Shown here piece by piece: positions 17,462-26,286 of a DNA stretch of 64,000 nt. Position 1 is the first letter of the stretch, and each line of letters starts with the position of its first letter. Made by a program: the position numbers and the translations under genes. Location of the stretch: contig NZ_LHVE01000015.1 in NCBI RefSeq assembly GCF_001269655.1, positions 124,001 to 188,000 on the forward strand, written 5' to 3'. The notes below the pieces were generated by a model. That model was not told the origin of the DNA. It saw only the letters and a program-made list of their open reading frames with translations, and did not search any database. Source of the DNA: Pseudomonas thivervalensis (lineage in GTDB: Bacteria > Pseudomonadota > Gammaproteobacteria > Pseudomonadales > Pseudomonadaceae).

Positions 17462-17494
17462 AAAAAAACGACCGGCAAGGGCGCTGCCGGTCGT
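17462..17494 (-). terminator. Rho-independent terminator after the DUF1302-DUF1329 operon
   Basis: Read on the minus strand, ACGACCGGCA, a 7-base loop and TGCCGGTCGT are followed by seven Ts. It lies downstream of the DUF1329 stop (17701), past a repeat element, and before the luxR gene start, ending the upstream operon. Confidence 0.85.
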
Positions 17495-17523
17495 CATGCC
17501 TGGTTCAAATCAGACTCGGTCCC

Positions 17524-17682
17524 GTGGCGAGGGAGCTTGCTCCCGCTGGCCGTAGGAGCTGCCGAAGGCTGCGATCTTTGATCTTTCGCTTGAGACTCAA
17601 GTGTCTGGGAAAAGATCGCAGCCTCGTTGCACTCGACAGCTCCTACCCCCCAGCGGGAGCAAGCTCCCTCGCCACGAGCCCT
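17524..17682. repeat. nested composite repeat, copy 1
   Basis: The outer REP pair (GTGGCGAGGGAGCTTGCTCC at 17524, inverted copy ending about 17682) encloses an inner pair: GTAGGAGCTGCCGAAGGCTG from 17552 and GATCGCAGCCTCGTTGCACT ... GACAGCTCCTAC ending about 17645. The inner element carries a short GATCTTT GATCTTT stretch. The same architecture occurs at 58748-58916 and, without the outer right arm, at 46829-47012. Confidence 0.85.
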
Positions 17683-17700
17683 CATCACTCAGGAAAAGAC

Positions 17701-19068
17701 TTACCGAACCCCGGTCGAGCGCAGCGCCGCCGGCGTGTAGTCGGCCGCCCGGGCTTCGAAGCCGTATTCGTAGCTGTGCTTCTCTTCGTTCTTCATCCCC
17801 AGCGCGATGTAGCGGCCGGCGATGATGTCGTAGAGCGCTTCCAAGGTGTAGCCCGGGTTCTGATGGTCGTAGTAGAACTGGGCATGACCCTCGGCCACCC
17901 GCCACAGTTGGCCGCGACCGTCGTAGTGATCCACCAGCGCCGCCTGCCAGCTGTCCTCGTCGATGTACATGTGGCGCTTGGCATAAATGTGCCGCTCGCT
18001 GGGCTTGACCGTGCCCACCACTTCCCAGACCCGGTGCAGCTCATAGCGCGTCAGGTCCTGGTTGATATGGCCGGCCTTGACCACATCGTCGTACTTGAGG
18101 CTTGGCGAATCGAGCTTATAGCTGTTGTACGGGATGTACATTTCCTTCTTGCCGATCAGTTTCCAGTCATAGCGGTCCGGCGCCCCGGAAAACAGGTCGA
18201 AGTTGTCGGAGGTGCGCAAGCCGTCGGCGGCGGTGCCCGGGCCATCGTAGGCCACTTGCGGGGCGCGACGCACACGGCGCTGGCCGGCGTTGTAGATCCA
18301 GGCCAGGCGTGGTTCCTTCACCTGGTCGAGGGTCTCATGCACCAACAGCACGTTGCCGGCCAGGCGCGCCGGGGCGGTGACCGATTGCTTGAAATAGGTC
18401 AGCACGTTGCTGGCCTTTTCCGGGTCGGCATCCTTGATCAGGAACGGCACGGCGATTTCTTCTTCGAAGCGGATCGGCGTAAAGCTGCCATTGGTCTGCG
18501 GCGTGACCTGGGTGATGACCCGGCGCAGGTTGCCACCGTGATAGCGGGTGACGTGGTTCCACAGCACTTCCACGCCGTTCTTGGGAATCGGGAAGGCGTA
18601 GTAGCGATTGCCGGTGAAATTCGACAGGCCGTTACCGTCGTTGATGGACGTCACGTTGAGGGCGCTGCGCTTGGCCGACTCGTAGATTTCCGGTGGCAAC
18701 CCGACGCTTCGGTGGGTCGGGTAGACCGGAATCTTGTAGGTCTCCGGATAACGCTTGAACATCGCGACCTGCCCTTCGGAGAGTTTGTCCTTGTACTTGT
18801 CAACAGTCGCGGCGGTGATGGTGAACAGCGGTTTTTCATTGGCGAACGGGTCGGCCAAGAAGCCCTTGCTGTCCACGGCCCCGGCGTTTTTTGGAATACC
18901 GCCGGTCCAGGCCGGGATCGAGCCATCGGCATTGCCAGCTTTTTCCGCGCCCAACGGCGTGAGGCTGGTGCCCAGTTTGTTCGCTTCCTCCGGCGAAACC
19001 GCCGCCATCACGTTCGCGGCCAGCAGGCTCAAGGCCAGGGCACCGCATTGCAGGATCATCTTGCGCAT
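17701..19068 (-). CDS. DUF1329 domain-containing exported protein
   Basis: 455 residues with a signal peptide (MRKMILQCGALALSLLAANV, cleavage near VMA-AVS). The mature start SPEEANKLGTSLTPLGAEKA and later NRYYAFPIPKNGVEVLWNHV and RRVWEVVGTVKPSERHIYAK are typical of DUF1329. The fold is predicted to resemble outer-membrane lipoprotein-sorting proteins, so a periplasmic lipid-handling role is likely. It pairs with DUF1302 22 bases upstream. In P. putida, neighbouring DUF1302/DUF1329 genes with a LuxR regulator have, as I recall, been linked by fitness data to use of fatty esters. Exact function unknown. Confidence 0.88.
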   Translation of the reverse strand: MRKMILQCGALALSLLAANVMAAVSPEEANKLGTSLTPLGAEKAGNADGSIPAWTGGIPKNAGAVDSKGFLADPFANEKPLFTITAATVDKYKDKLSEGQVAMFKRYPETYKIPVYPTHRSVGLPPEIYESAKRSALNVTSINDGNGLSNFTGNRYYAFPIPKNGVEVLWNHVTRYHGGNLRRVITQVTPQTNGSFTPIRFEEEIAVPFLIKDADPEKASNVLTYFKQSVTAPARLAGNVLLVHETLDQVKEPRLAWIYNAGQRRVRRAPQVAYDGPGTAADGLRTSDNFDLFSGAPDRYDWKLIGKKEMYIPYNSYKLDSPSLKYDDVVKAGHINQDLTRYELHRVWEVVGTVKPSERHIYAKRHMYIDEDSWQAALVDHYDGRGQLWRVAEGHAQFYYDHQNPGYTLEALYDIIAGRYIALGMKNEEKHSYEYGFEARAADYTPAALRSTGVR

Positions 19069-19090
19069 TGGGTTTTCCTTGTCAGCCAGA

Positions 19091-20884
19091 TCAGAAGTTC
19101 ACGCCGAAGCTCAGCGCGAGGAAATCGCGGTCTTCGAGAACGTTGTAATCGCCGCCAAAAAAGTCGGTGTAGCTCAAGCTGGCGGTGTAGGTGTTGCGGT
19201 AATCGGCATCGACACCAACGCTGACGGCCTTGGCGCCTTCGTTGAACAGACCGTTGGGGCCATAGCCGGCCACGTCATGGGACCAGGACACGTTGGGCTT
19301 GAAGTTCACCCCGCCGATCACGTTGGAATAATCGAGGATCGCCCGGGCGCGATAGCCCCAGGACGTCGAGGTGACAAAACCATCGGTATCACCCCGGAAG
19401 CCGTATTGGCCATAGACCGAATCACGGCCATAACGCAGCTTGTCCTTGGACTCCAGACCACCGACATGCACCACCGCAGCCTCGCCGACCAGGGTCAAGC
19501 GATCAGCCCCCAGCACCTGATCGAAAAAGTGCGTCAGGGTGCTCTGTACCTGGGTCACTTCCTTGCGCCGGTAACCGGTGTTGTCGGCCCCCGGCGTGGT
19601 CGCGATGGGCGACGCCGCGCCACCGGCAATCGGGTTGACCAGGGCCAGGGTCAGGTCGTTGGTGCTGAGCTGTACCGGCGCGTTGGGACGGTAGCTGACC
19701 TCCCCGGTCCAGGCAGTGCCGGTGGGCAACGTCGTGGAAAAACTGGCGCCGTACAGGCGGATGTCTTCCGGGTATTCAAGGTAGTACCCACCACGGCCCA
19801 GCATCACGCTTTGCGCCAGACCCGCGCCGCTGCCAGGGGCCAGGCCGTTGGCGATCGCGACCATGCCCGGCAACGCCGCCAGCGTCGAAAGCCCCGCCGT
19901 GGTGGTCCCGACGGTCGGCGTACGGCTGTGGTAATTCATGAAGTACAGGCCGTACTCGGTGTCATCGCCGAGCCAGCGCAACGCCGTGCCCCACTGGCCG
20001 GAATCGCGGGCGTCACGGTCGCCGCCACGGGGAATGATCACCCCTTCGCTGGACACCTGGATGCCCTGGCCGAATGCGTTGGTCAATGGCACGAACGGCG
20101 CAATCGCCGGGCTGCCCACGGTGTAGCCGCTGGTGCAACCATCAGCCACCACGTCGTTGCCGAAGAACGTGCCGCAGTTATCCACCACGGTCTGGTCCCA
20201 CTCCAACTGGTAGAACCCTTCGATGGTGAGCTTGTCGGTCAGGCCCTGGGAGGCGAACAGCATGTTCACCGGGATCAGGCCTTCCTTGATCTCCGCACCG
20301 GGGCGACGAAACGCGGATACGTCCACCGGGTTGATGCTGTTGATCGAGTTGCCGATAAAGGTACTTTCTCCCCAACTGACCACCTGCTTGCCGGCGCGCA
20401 CGGTGCCCGGCAAATCGGCGATGGAATAGTTGTGATAGACGAAGGCATCGAGAATCTGCGCTCCCGAAGACTTGGCGCCTTCCTTGCGATTGCTGTCGCT
20501 GATGTCCTTGAACTCACGGCCTTCATCCTTGAGCTCGAAGTCATACCAGTACTTGCCGCGCACGAACACGCCGGTGTCGCCGTACTTGAGCTCGAGGTCG
20601 TGCAGGCCCTTGAATATCTTGGAAAAGGTCTCGCCTTTCTTGAAATTCAGCCGTCCATCATCACCGGTGGAGGACTGGCCCCGCCCGCCGTTGACCGTGC
20701 CGACCAGGTCGTTGTCGGCATCGCGCATGCCCCAGCTTGCGCCCACGGACAGCGACGAATCGAACTGACCCTCGATCTCGCCAATGTTGAATGAAACGGC
20801 CTGCGCCTGGGCACAGCAACCCAAGGCCACCGCGACGGCCAGCGCCTGCGGCTTGAAGATGGCGCGCATTGTTATTGTTGTCAT
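19091..20884 (-). CDS. DUF1302 family protein, probable outer-membrane beta-barrel
   Basis: 597 residues with a signal peptide (AVAVALGCCAQAQAVSFNIG). The mature part alternates like a beta-barrel: SLSVGASWGMRDADNDLVGT, GVFVRGKYWYDFELKDEGRE, and the last strand ends DRDFLALSFGVNF with the terminal Phe of outer-membrane proteins. DUF1302 proteins occur almost always with DUF1329 and are thought to act in the outer membrane on hydrophobic substrates; no reaction is proven. It is the first gene of the minus-strand pair. The promoter should lie within 20885-21100. Confidence 0.88.
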   Translation of the reverse strand: MTTITMRAIFKPQALAVAVALGCCAQAQAVSFNIGEIEGQFDSSLSVGASWGMRDADNDLVGTVNGGRGQSSTGDDGRLNFKKGETFSKIFKGLHDLELKYGDTGVFVRGKYWYDFELKDEGREFKDISDSNRKEGAKSSGAQILDAFVYHNYSIADLPGTVRAGKQVVSWGESTFIGNSINSINPVDVSAFRRPGAEIKEGLIPVNMLFASQGLTDKLTIEGFYQLEWDQTVVDNCGTFFGNDVVADGCTSGYTVGSPAIAPFVPLTNAFGQGIQVSSEGVIIPRGGDRDARDSGQWGTALRWLGDDTEYGLYFMNYHSRTPTVGTTTAGLSTLAALPGMVAIANGLAPGSGAGLAQSVMLGRGGYYLEYPEDIRLYGASFSTTLPTGTAWTGEVSYRPNAPVQLSTNDLTLALVNPIAGGAASPIATTPGADNTGYRRKEVTQVQSTLTHFFDQVLGADRLTLVGEAAVVHVGGLESKDKLRYGRDSVYGQYGFRGDTDGFVTSTSWGYRARAILDYSNVIGGVNFKPNVSWSHDVAGYGPNGLFNEGAKAVSVGVDADYRNTYTASLSYTDFFGGDYNVLEDRDFLALSFGVNF

Positions 20885-21293
20885 GCGTCTTCCCCGGTGA
20901 GTGACAGAGGCTTCACCCTACTGCCGCACGCCATGGGCGATAAGCGCACCAAGGAGGTATTCGCGCTGTACCTCAAAAGGATTACAGCCCCTGCCCTGCG
21001 GCCCTTTGCGCCGTGCATGGACGGACTGGATGATGGGTCATCAGCGCCGCGCATACTCACGCCCCGTTTTCGACTGTTACCTGCCCTGCAACAGTGCATG
21101 TCCGGATCCGGGCTGTTTCCCGCAGGGCCCGATCCCTATGCTGGCCGGGCTTGCAGGGTAACGGGCCTGCAAGCGCAAGTCGCCATGGCATCCCTCATGC
21201 CCTGGCGCACCGTCATTCGGATGGATTGGCGCATCGGTCCATCATCCCGTGCTTATCGACGTTGGTTTGTAGCTCCTTTGCAACGTCACGCTT
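20885..21293 (+). other. gap without convincing protein gene; possible small RNA locus on plus strand
   Basis: This stretch lies between the DUF1302 start (minus) and a strong plus-strand terminator at 21294-21323. An open frame at 20897-21295 has no recognisable family, poor composition, and a stop inside the terminator stem, so I do not call it a gene. A plus-strand transcript must end at the terminator, so a non-coding RNA starting somewhere in this stretch is the simplest reading. No clear promoter was identified by eye. Confidence 0.3.
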
Positions 21294-21323
21294 AGGCCGC
21301 TGCTTTTTGCAGCGGCCTTTTTT
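21294..21323 (+). terminator. strong Rho-independent terminator with no plus-strand gene before it
   Basis: AGGCCGCTGC, loop TTTTT, GCAGCGGCCT form a perfect 10-bp stem followed by a run of six Ts ending at 21323. On the minus strand no T-run follows, so it acts only on plus-strand transcripts. The nearest plus-strand coding gene upstream is hmgR (ends 14763). From 21324 to 21555 I see nothing else. Confidence 0.85.
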
Positions 21324-21555
21324 ATGTGGGTTTGTTTACTTGGGATGACAGCCGAATTCGCATGGCCATGACAGATGGGCCGCTACGATGAATGCAGGCT
21401 TTTAGCGTCTGGCATGCACTTTACGGCTGCACGCCATCCGGCGAGATGTGAAAGTGTGATGATCGCGAGACCGCCGCGAACCTGACGGCGTTGAGGTACA
21501 AGTCCCCATGAACACGGTTGCCGCGACTGGCAACAACCGGCCCAGGCAATGAGGC

Positions 21556-22467
21556 TCAGATGGCGTGGCGCTGCAGGTTCGCCATCATTTCTTTCAAGGC
21601 TTCCAGGTTGTCGTTCGGATGCACCGCATGCTCGAAGTCGCAGATCTGTTGCCAATGGGCGGCGACGTCTTCGGGCGAAAAGCCTTTGCGCGGATCGAAG
21701 CCCGCCCCCAGGCTGCGCTCCCAGCGCACCTTGCCCATCCAGCCGCCGCCCACTTCAAACAAGCCGGAGGTTTCCTGGCAGGTCTCGCTGGCCAGGTACA
21801 CCACCAGGGGGCTGACGAGTTCGGGCTTGAGTTGTTCGAACACCTGCGGCGGGATCAGGCCTTCGGTCATGCGGGTGCCGCCGGTGGGGGCGATGGCGTT
21901 GACGAGGATGTTGTTTTTGCGACCTTCGATGGCCAGGGTCCGGGTCAAGCCATAGAGGCCGAGCTTGGCCATGCCGTAGTTGGATTGGCCGAAGTTGCCG
22001 TAGATGCCGGAAGTGGAAGCGGTGAAGATCACCCGTCCGTAGTTTTGCTCACGCAGGTGCGGCCAGGCGGCGCGGGTTACCTTGTAGGCGCCCTCGACGT
22101 GGACACGGTAGACCAGGTCCCAATCGGCGTCGTCCATTTTGTGGAATGTCTTGTCCCGCAGGATCCCGGCATTGTTGACCACCACGTCGACGCGACCGAA
22201 CGCGTCGAGCGCATTTTGGACCAGCTTGTCGCCATCGGTCACCGAGTCGTGGTTGGCCTCGGCGATGCCACCCGCTTCGCGGATTTCGGCGACCACCCGG
22301 TCTGCTGCCGAGGCATTGGCCCCCTCCCCTTGCGCCGAGCCGCCCAGGTCGTTGACCAGCACTTTCGCGCCTTGTCTGGCGAACAGCAGCGCGTGGGCAC
22401 GTCCCAGGCCACCGCCGGCTCCCGTGACGATCACGACTTTATCTTCGAAGCGCACAGACTCACTCAT
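21556..22467 (-). CDS. SDR oxidoreductase, 3-hydroxyacyl-CoA dehydrogenase (MFE-2) type
   Basis: 303 residues from ATG 22465-22467, chosen because GGAG is eight bases upstream; the open frame extends 12 codons further without a better site. NAD site VIVTGAGGGLGRAHALLFAR, then NNAG in DVVVNNAGILRDKTFHKMDD, and catalytic S/Y/K in FTASTSGIYGNFGQSNYGMA-K. The extra C-terminal stretch after GGGWMGKVRWERSLG matches the dehydrogenase part of peroxisomal multifunctional enzyme type 2. Probable role: oxidation of a hydroxyacyl-CoA or similar intermediate. Same strand as the hydrolase and aldolase upstream, but separated by 249 bp with a REP element. Confidence 0.87.
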   Translation of the reverse strand: MSESVRFEDKVVIVTGAGGGLGRAHALLFARQGAKVLVNDLGGSAQGEGANASAADRVVAEIREAGGIAEANHDSVTDGDKLVQNALDAFGRVDVVVNNAGILRDKTFHKMDDADWDLVYRVHVEGAYKVTRAAWPHLREQNYGRVIFTASTSGIYGNFGQSNYGMAKLGLYGLTRTLAIEGRKNNILVNAIAPTGGTRMTEGLIPPQVFEQLKPELVSPLVVYLASETCQETSGLFEVGGGWMGKVRWERSLGAGFDPRKGFSPEDVAAHWQQICDFEHAVHPNDNLEALKEMMANLQRHAI

Positions 22468-22651
22468 GGCAGAACTCCAGCAGGCGGACAGGACAATGGG
22501 CACGAGTGTCCGGCACCTGTGGGCCGGTCACAATCAACACGGTTGCCAGTGAATGGTGGCCGATAAGGCGGGGGGATGATGCGGGCCCACGCCACGCTGG
22601 CGCATTTCGATAGCGGTGTTTCAGTCAGGATAGATGTTGGATGTGCTGACG

Positions 22652-22692
22652 CCATCGCGAGCAGGCTCGCTCCCACAATCTCGCTCCCACAG
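22652..22692. repeat. single REP element
   Basis: ATCGCGAGCAGGCTCGCTCC at 22652, with a duplicated tail (CTCGCTCCCACAGG). It lies in the gap between the SDR and alpha/beta-hydrolase genes. Confidence 0.75.
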
Positions 22693-22716
22693 GTCTGTTC
22701 CTGCAGTGCTAAGTCA

Positions 22717-23619
22717 TCATGAACAGGCCATTTGCCTATGCGGCACGGCGATGGCTTCGCGAAACGCCAGGTAATGCTTGAGCACCTGCACCGGGGCCTC
22801 GGTGTGCGGGTAATGACCGATGTCGGGCAGCAAGATTGTGTCCGGGTTGGGGATCAGGGCCTCGTAGCGCGCCACCATGTGTTCACCGGAAATCGGATCG
22901 ACCGCGCCGTCGATCACCCGCAACGGCACTTCGCCGCGCTGCATCGCCTGCACCCAGCGATCACGCTGCACACGCCGCTCAGGAATATAGGCGATGAGTT
23001 TGTGCATGATCCGCGGACCGCGGTGGGCTTTCACCAGGCTCCAGAAGTCATCCAGCTCGCTTTCGGTAGGGCCAGTCCCGGTGCCGAAAATCTGCCGAAA
23101 GCTGCTGGCCAGGCTTTCCCGGCAGAACATTCGCCCCAACAACCAGCCCAGGGGGCCTAGCAGAACTTTCTGGGCCCATACCGGACGGTGGGTTTCGGGG
23201 AACAGGCCGCCATTGAGAAAGACACAACTGTCGAGGTGGATGCGCGCTTCGTAATGCCGTGCGAGCAGCTCCTGGGCCACGCTGTCGCCGTAATCATGGG
23301 CCAGCACATGCACCGCGCCCTTCACATTCAGGTGCGCCAGCAAGGCCTGTTGCAGATCGGCCTGCTCCAACAGGCTATAGACGTGATCCGTCGGCTTGGC
23401 CGAGTCGCCGAAACCGAGCATGTCACATGCGATCACCCGGTAGCGTTGCGCCAAGGGTTGCCACAGGTAATGCCAATCCCAACTGGCGGTGGGGAACCCG
23501 TGGATCAGCAACAGCGGCTCGCCCTGGCCCGCCACCCAGTAACGAATGGCATGGCCACGGAACAGGAAGGTCTGGCTGCGCTGGCGCCAGATACGCAGGG
23601 GAATCTGGGCCAGGGGCAT
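22717..23619 (-). CDS. alpha/beta hydrolase, MEST/epoxide-hydrolase-like
   Basis: 300 residues from ATG 23617-23619, which overlaps the aldolase stop (ATGA). Oxyanion region LLLIHGFPTASWDWHYLW, then DMLGFGDSAKPTDHVYS. The nucleophile elbow is HVLAHDYGDSVAQELL with Asp instead of Ser, as in haloalkane dehalogenases, epoxide hydrolases and MEST homologues. The late histidine is in DIGHYPHTEAPVQVL. Substrate unknown. Translational coupling to the aldolase gene implies one operon and probably one pathway. Confidence 0.85.
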   Translation of the reverse strand: MPLAQIPLRIWRQRSQTFLFRGHAIRYWVAGQGEPLLLIHGFPTASWDWHYLWQPLAQRYRVIACDMLGFGDSAKPTDHVYSLLEQADLQQALLAHLNVKGAVHVLAHDYGDSVAQELLARHYEARIHLDSCVFLNGGLFPETHRPVWAQKVLLGPLGWLLGRMFCRESLASSFRQIFGTGTGPTESELDDFWSLVKAHRGPRIMHKLIAYIPERRVQRDRWVQAMQRGEVPLRVIDGAVDPISGEHMVARYEALIPNPDTILLPDIGHYPHTEAPVQVLKHYLAFREAIAVPHRQMACS

Positions 23620-24401
23620 CAGCTTCCATACCCGGTGTCGTGTTGATCGAGCTTTCGCAGCAACGCCGGCCAAGCCAACGCGCCGCCCATGCCTTGGGCG
23701 CTTTTGGTCACGCCGGCGATCATCGCTCGGGCGCCGGCCAGAATCTGCGGCTCGATGGCAATCAGTTCGGCCCCGCCGTTCTGGGCCAGGACCTGGATGT
23801 CACAGGCCCGTTGAAAGGTGAACATCATCAGGAAGGTATCAGCGATGGTACCGCCGCAGGTCAGCAAGCCATGGTTGTGCAGCATCAAAAAATTGCTTTC
23901 GCCCAGGTCGGCCTGCAGACGCGCCTTTTCTTCGTGATGCAAGGCCACTCCTTCGTAAGCGTGATAGGCCAGGCTCGACAGCACGAACAGTGCTTGCTGG
24001 CTGATCGGCAACACGCCTTGCTTTTGTGCCGATACCGCGACGCCGGCAGCGGTGTGGGTGTGCAACACACACGCCACATCGTGGCGCACCTCGTGTACCG
24101 CGCTGTGGATGGTGTAGCCGGCCGGGTTGATCTCGTAGGGGCTGTCCATCAATTTGTTGCCGGCCAGATCGACCTTGACCAGGCTCGAGGCGGTGATTTC
24201 ATGGAACATCAACCCGAACGGGTTGATCAGGAAATCCTCGGTGCCGGGTACCTTCGCGGAAATATGGGTGAAGACCAGGTCATCCCAGCCATGCAGCGCG
24301 ACCAGCCGATAACAGGCGGCCAGGTCCACCCGGGTCTGCCACTCGGCGGCACTGACCTGCTCCTTGATACTGAGTGTCGTTTGGATGGGCGCTACGCTCA
24401 C
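23619..24401 (-). CDS. class II aldolase/adducin family protein
   Basis: 260 residues. N-terminal CYRLVALHGWDDLVFTHISA and FLINPFGLMFHEITASSLVK are family hallmarks. The zinc-binding histidines sit in VACVLHTHTAAGVAVSAQ and the later one in FLMLHNHGLLTCGGTIAD. Members cleave sugar phosphates or act as decarboxylases or epimerases; this adducin-like subgroup has unproven activity. First gene of a minus-strand pair with the hydrolase. The start at 24401 agrees with homologues beginning with a short leader before SAAEWQTRVDLAACY. Confidence 0.87.
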   Translation of the reverse strand: MSVAPIQTTLSIKEQVSAAEWQTRVDLAACYRLVALHGWDDLVFTHISAKVPGTEDFLINPFGLMFHEITASSLVKVDLAGNKLMDSPYEINPAGYTIHSAVHEVRHDVACVLHTHTAAGVAVSAQKQGVLPISQQALFVLSSLAYHAYEGVALHHEEKARLQADLGESNFLMLHNHGLLTCGGTIADTFLMMFTFQRACDIQVLAQNGGAELIAIEPQILAGARAMIAGVTKSAQGMGGALAWPALLRKLDQHDTGYGS

Positions 24402-24542
24402 GACTCTGACCTCCGGCTCTCTTGTTATAGGAATCTCGTCATTAAAACGTCGTACACAAGAAAATCAGTCTAGTCAGGTCTTCCAGAGGCGGTAGTTGCA
24501 TTGGCAGCCAGCTTACTGGCCAAACGAGTCAGCGCATCCGCT

Positions 24543-24998
24543 TCAAGGACGCAACGTCTCGATCAATTCAGCCAACCACGGCTCGGCATCGGTTTCCGGG
24601 GTGACGCTTTCGCTGGCATCCAGACGCAGCATCGGCAGCACCTCGCGCACGCCCAGTTCGGCGAACAACTCGCACATCTGCTCGCCGCCAGCGCAGAAGG
24701 TGTCACCGTAGCTGGCATCGCCCAGGCCGATCACCGCGCCGGGCAAGCCGCGAAAGAACCCTGGCAATTGGTCGCGGATGGTCGAATACAACGGCATCAA
24801 ACTGTCTGGCAACTCGCCCATGCCGGTCGTCGACGTCACTGCCAGCAAGGCTTGCGGGGCAAATGCCTGCACATCCGCCAGGGTCGCACGAGGGTCGTGC
24901 CAGGCGTCGAAACCCGCGTCGCGAAGCAGTTTGGCGGCATGCCGGGCGACTTCTTCGGCGGTGCCATACACTGAGCCGGAAAGAATGGCGACTTTCAT
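24543..24998 (-). CDS. short-chain flavodoxin (MioC-like)
   Basis: 151 residues from ATG 24996-24998; the open frame extends upstream but lacks homology there. FMN phosphate loop ILSGSVYGTAEEVARHAAKL, then flavin-stacking loops TSTTGMGELPDSLMPLYST and GLGDASYGDTFCAGG. It is a small soluble electron carrier. E. coli MioC works in biotin synthesis, but the partner here is unknown. It is divergent from the LOV photoreceptor gene; both are flavoproteins, but no shared regulation can be shown. Confidence 0.88.
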   Translation of the reverse strand: MKVAILSGSVYGTAEEVARHAAKLLRDAGFDAWHDPRATLADVQAFAPQALLAVTSTTGMGELPDSLMPLYSTIRDQLPGFFRGLPGAVIGLGDASYGDTFCAGGEQMCELFAELGVREVLPMLRLDASESVTPETDAEPWLAELIETLRP

Positions 24999-25152
24999 CG
25001 ATCTGATCCTGAACCTGAAAAAAGAGCCGGGATAGTAACAGTTGCACCCGCCAGGCTGCGAATGGCTCTCAACGGCCATAATGGCCAGTGGACAGCCTTT
25101 TCATTTCTTCTAAAATGTTGCTTCAACAAGGATGTCCAGAGGGTGCTTTCCA

Positions 25153-25626
25153 ATGATCAACGCGCAACTCATGCAACTGGTCATCAATGCTTCGAACGAC
25201 GGGATTGTCATCGCTGAAAAAGAAGGCGAAGACAATATCCTGATCTACGTGAACCCGGCCTTCGAACGCTTGACCGGCTATCACCGCGACGAAATCCTCT
25301 ACCAGGATTGCCGCTTCCTGCAGTCGGGTGATCGGGACCAACCGTCCCTGGAGCAAATTCGCAAAACCTTGCACGAGGGCGGTGCCTGTCGTGAAGTGCT
25401 GCGCAACTACCGCAAGGACGGCACGCCGTTCTGGAATGAGCTGTCATTGTCCACGGTAAAAAACCAGGCTGACGGGCACACCTATTTCGTCGGCGTGCAA
25501 AAAGACGTCACGACCCAGGTCAAGGCTCAACAACGCGTCGTCCAGCTGGAAAAGGAGTTGGCCGAAGCCCGGGAAACGATTGCACGTCTCGAGGCGACGA
25601 ACGGTGCAAACAAAACCCCGAATTAA
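25153..25626 (+). CDS. short LOV blue-light photoreceptor (PpSB1-LOV / PplA type)
   Basis: 157 residues from ATG 25153; the in-frame ATG at 25132 is less likely, since the homologues I recall begin MINAQL. The LOV core holds ASNDGIVIAEKEGEDNILIY, LTGYHRDEILYQDCRFLQ with photoactive Cys53, REVLRNYRKDGTPFWNELSL, and Gln116 in YFVGVQKDV. These two positions match PpSB1-LOV numbering. The canonical N of NCRFLQ is D, as in PpSB1. A C-terminal J-alpha coiled coil (QRVVQLEKELAEARETIARL) follows and no output domain exists, so it signals by dimer changes to a partner. The LitR-type regulator 0.7 kb away is the obvious candidate. Confidence 0.93.
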   Translation: MINAQLMQLVINASNDGIVIAEKEGEDNILIYVNPAFERLTGYHRDEILYQDCRFLQSGDRDQPSLEQIRKTLHEGGACREVLRNYRKDGTPFWNELSLSTVKNQADGHTYFVGVQKDVTTQVKAQQRVVQLEKELAEARETIARLEATNGANKTPN

Positions 25627-25680
25627 TGGTCAGTCACTACAATCACCAGTGAATATGTAAATTATCATTTCGAGCCGACC

Positions 25681-26286
25681 ATGCAGCGCGATGCCCTCCT
25701 GACGCAGGATGAACTGGATTTCATCCGGACCATGCAACATAACCCGCAGTTGAACGAGCGGGATGTCACGTCGAGCTTGCTGGTCAACGGTGGGTCGCAG
25801 ATCCGTGACTTGTTGACGCGTCTGGCGGCGAATGAGCAGGTCACGCTGCAAGCCAACTTCGAAAACCAGCAGATGACCTTTCCGCTGCATCTGGTGGAAG
25901 ACGAATTCCATGCGATGCACCTGCGCTTGGGTGTGCCGAGCATCTACGAAGATGGGCCGAAGATACGCCCGTGGCGTCTGGCGCTCGACGAGCCGGTAGC
26001 GCTGGAAAATATCAAGGGCCAGCCGGGGCCGCTTTGGGTCCACGAGGTTTCCTGCAAAGGCGTATTGCTGGAAAACCGCAGCCGTAGCAAGCCACCCAGG
26101 CAATTTGCCCTGTGGTTCAGCCCATCAGGCTACGAGAGAATTTCGTTGCGCGGTATTTTCGAACGGGAAACCGATCGAGGTTTGTTCGCCTATCACCTGA
26201 GCCAGAATGACCAGGATGAGACCGAGCGCCTGCGCCAGTACATCCTGCAGCAACATCGACTGACCCATCCCACCATGCATCTCTAG
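25681..26286 (+). CDS. conserved hypothetical protein, possibly PilZ/YcgR-like
   Basis: 201 residues, 54 bases after the LOV gene and probably co-transcribed. The N-terminal half (SSLLVNGGSQIRDLLTRLAA, NEQVTLQANFENQQMTFPLH) looks like a YcgR-type first domain. The second half (WVHEVSCKGVLLENRS, GYERISLRGIFERET) resembles a PilZ beta-barrel with a modified DxSxxG motif. The RxxxR c-di-GMP motif is not clean (KIRPWR), so ligand binding is doubtful. The stop overlaps the stop of the convergent regulator at 26283-26286. If truly PilZ-like, it would place a surface-behaviour effector next to a light sensor; this is inference. Confidence 0.6.
   Translation: MQRDALLTQDELDFIRTMQHNPQLNERDVTSSLLVNGGSQIRDLLTRLAANEQVTLQANFENQQMTFPLHLVEDEFHAMHLRLGVPSIYEDGPKIRPWRLALDEPVALENIKGQPGPLWVHEVSCKGVLLENRSRSKPPRQFALWFSPSGYERISLRGIFERETDRGLFAYHLSQNDQDETERLRQYILQQHRLTHPTMHL

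Noticed and set aside
17524..19224. 566-residue plus-strand frame
   Set aside because: Starts inside a REP element and runs antisense to DUF1329.
18755..20794. 679-residue plus-strand frame
   Set aside because: Antisense to the DUF1302 gene; no ribosome site or family match.
20897..21295. 132-residue plus-strand frame before the terminator
   Set aside because: No family, no good ribosome site, stop codon inside the terminator stem; a non-coding transcript is more likely.
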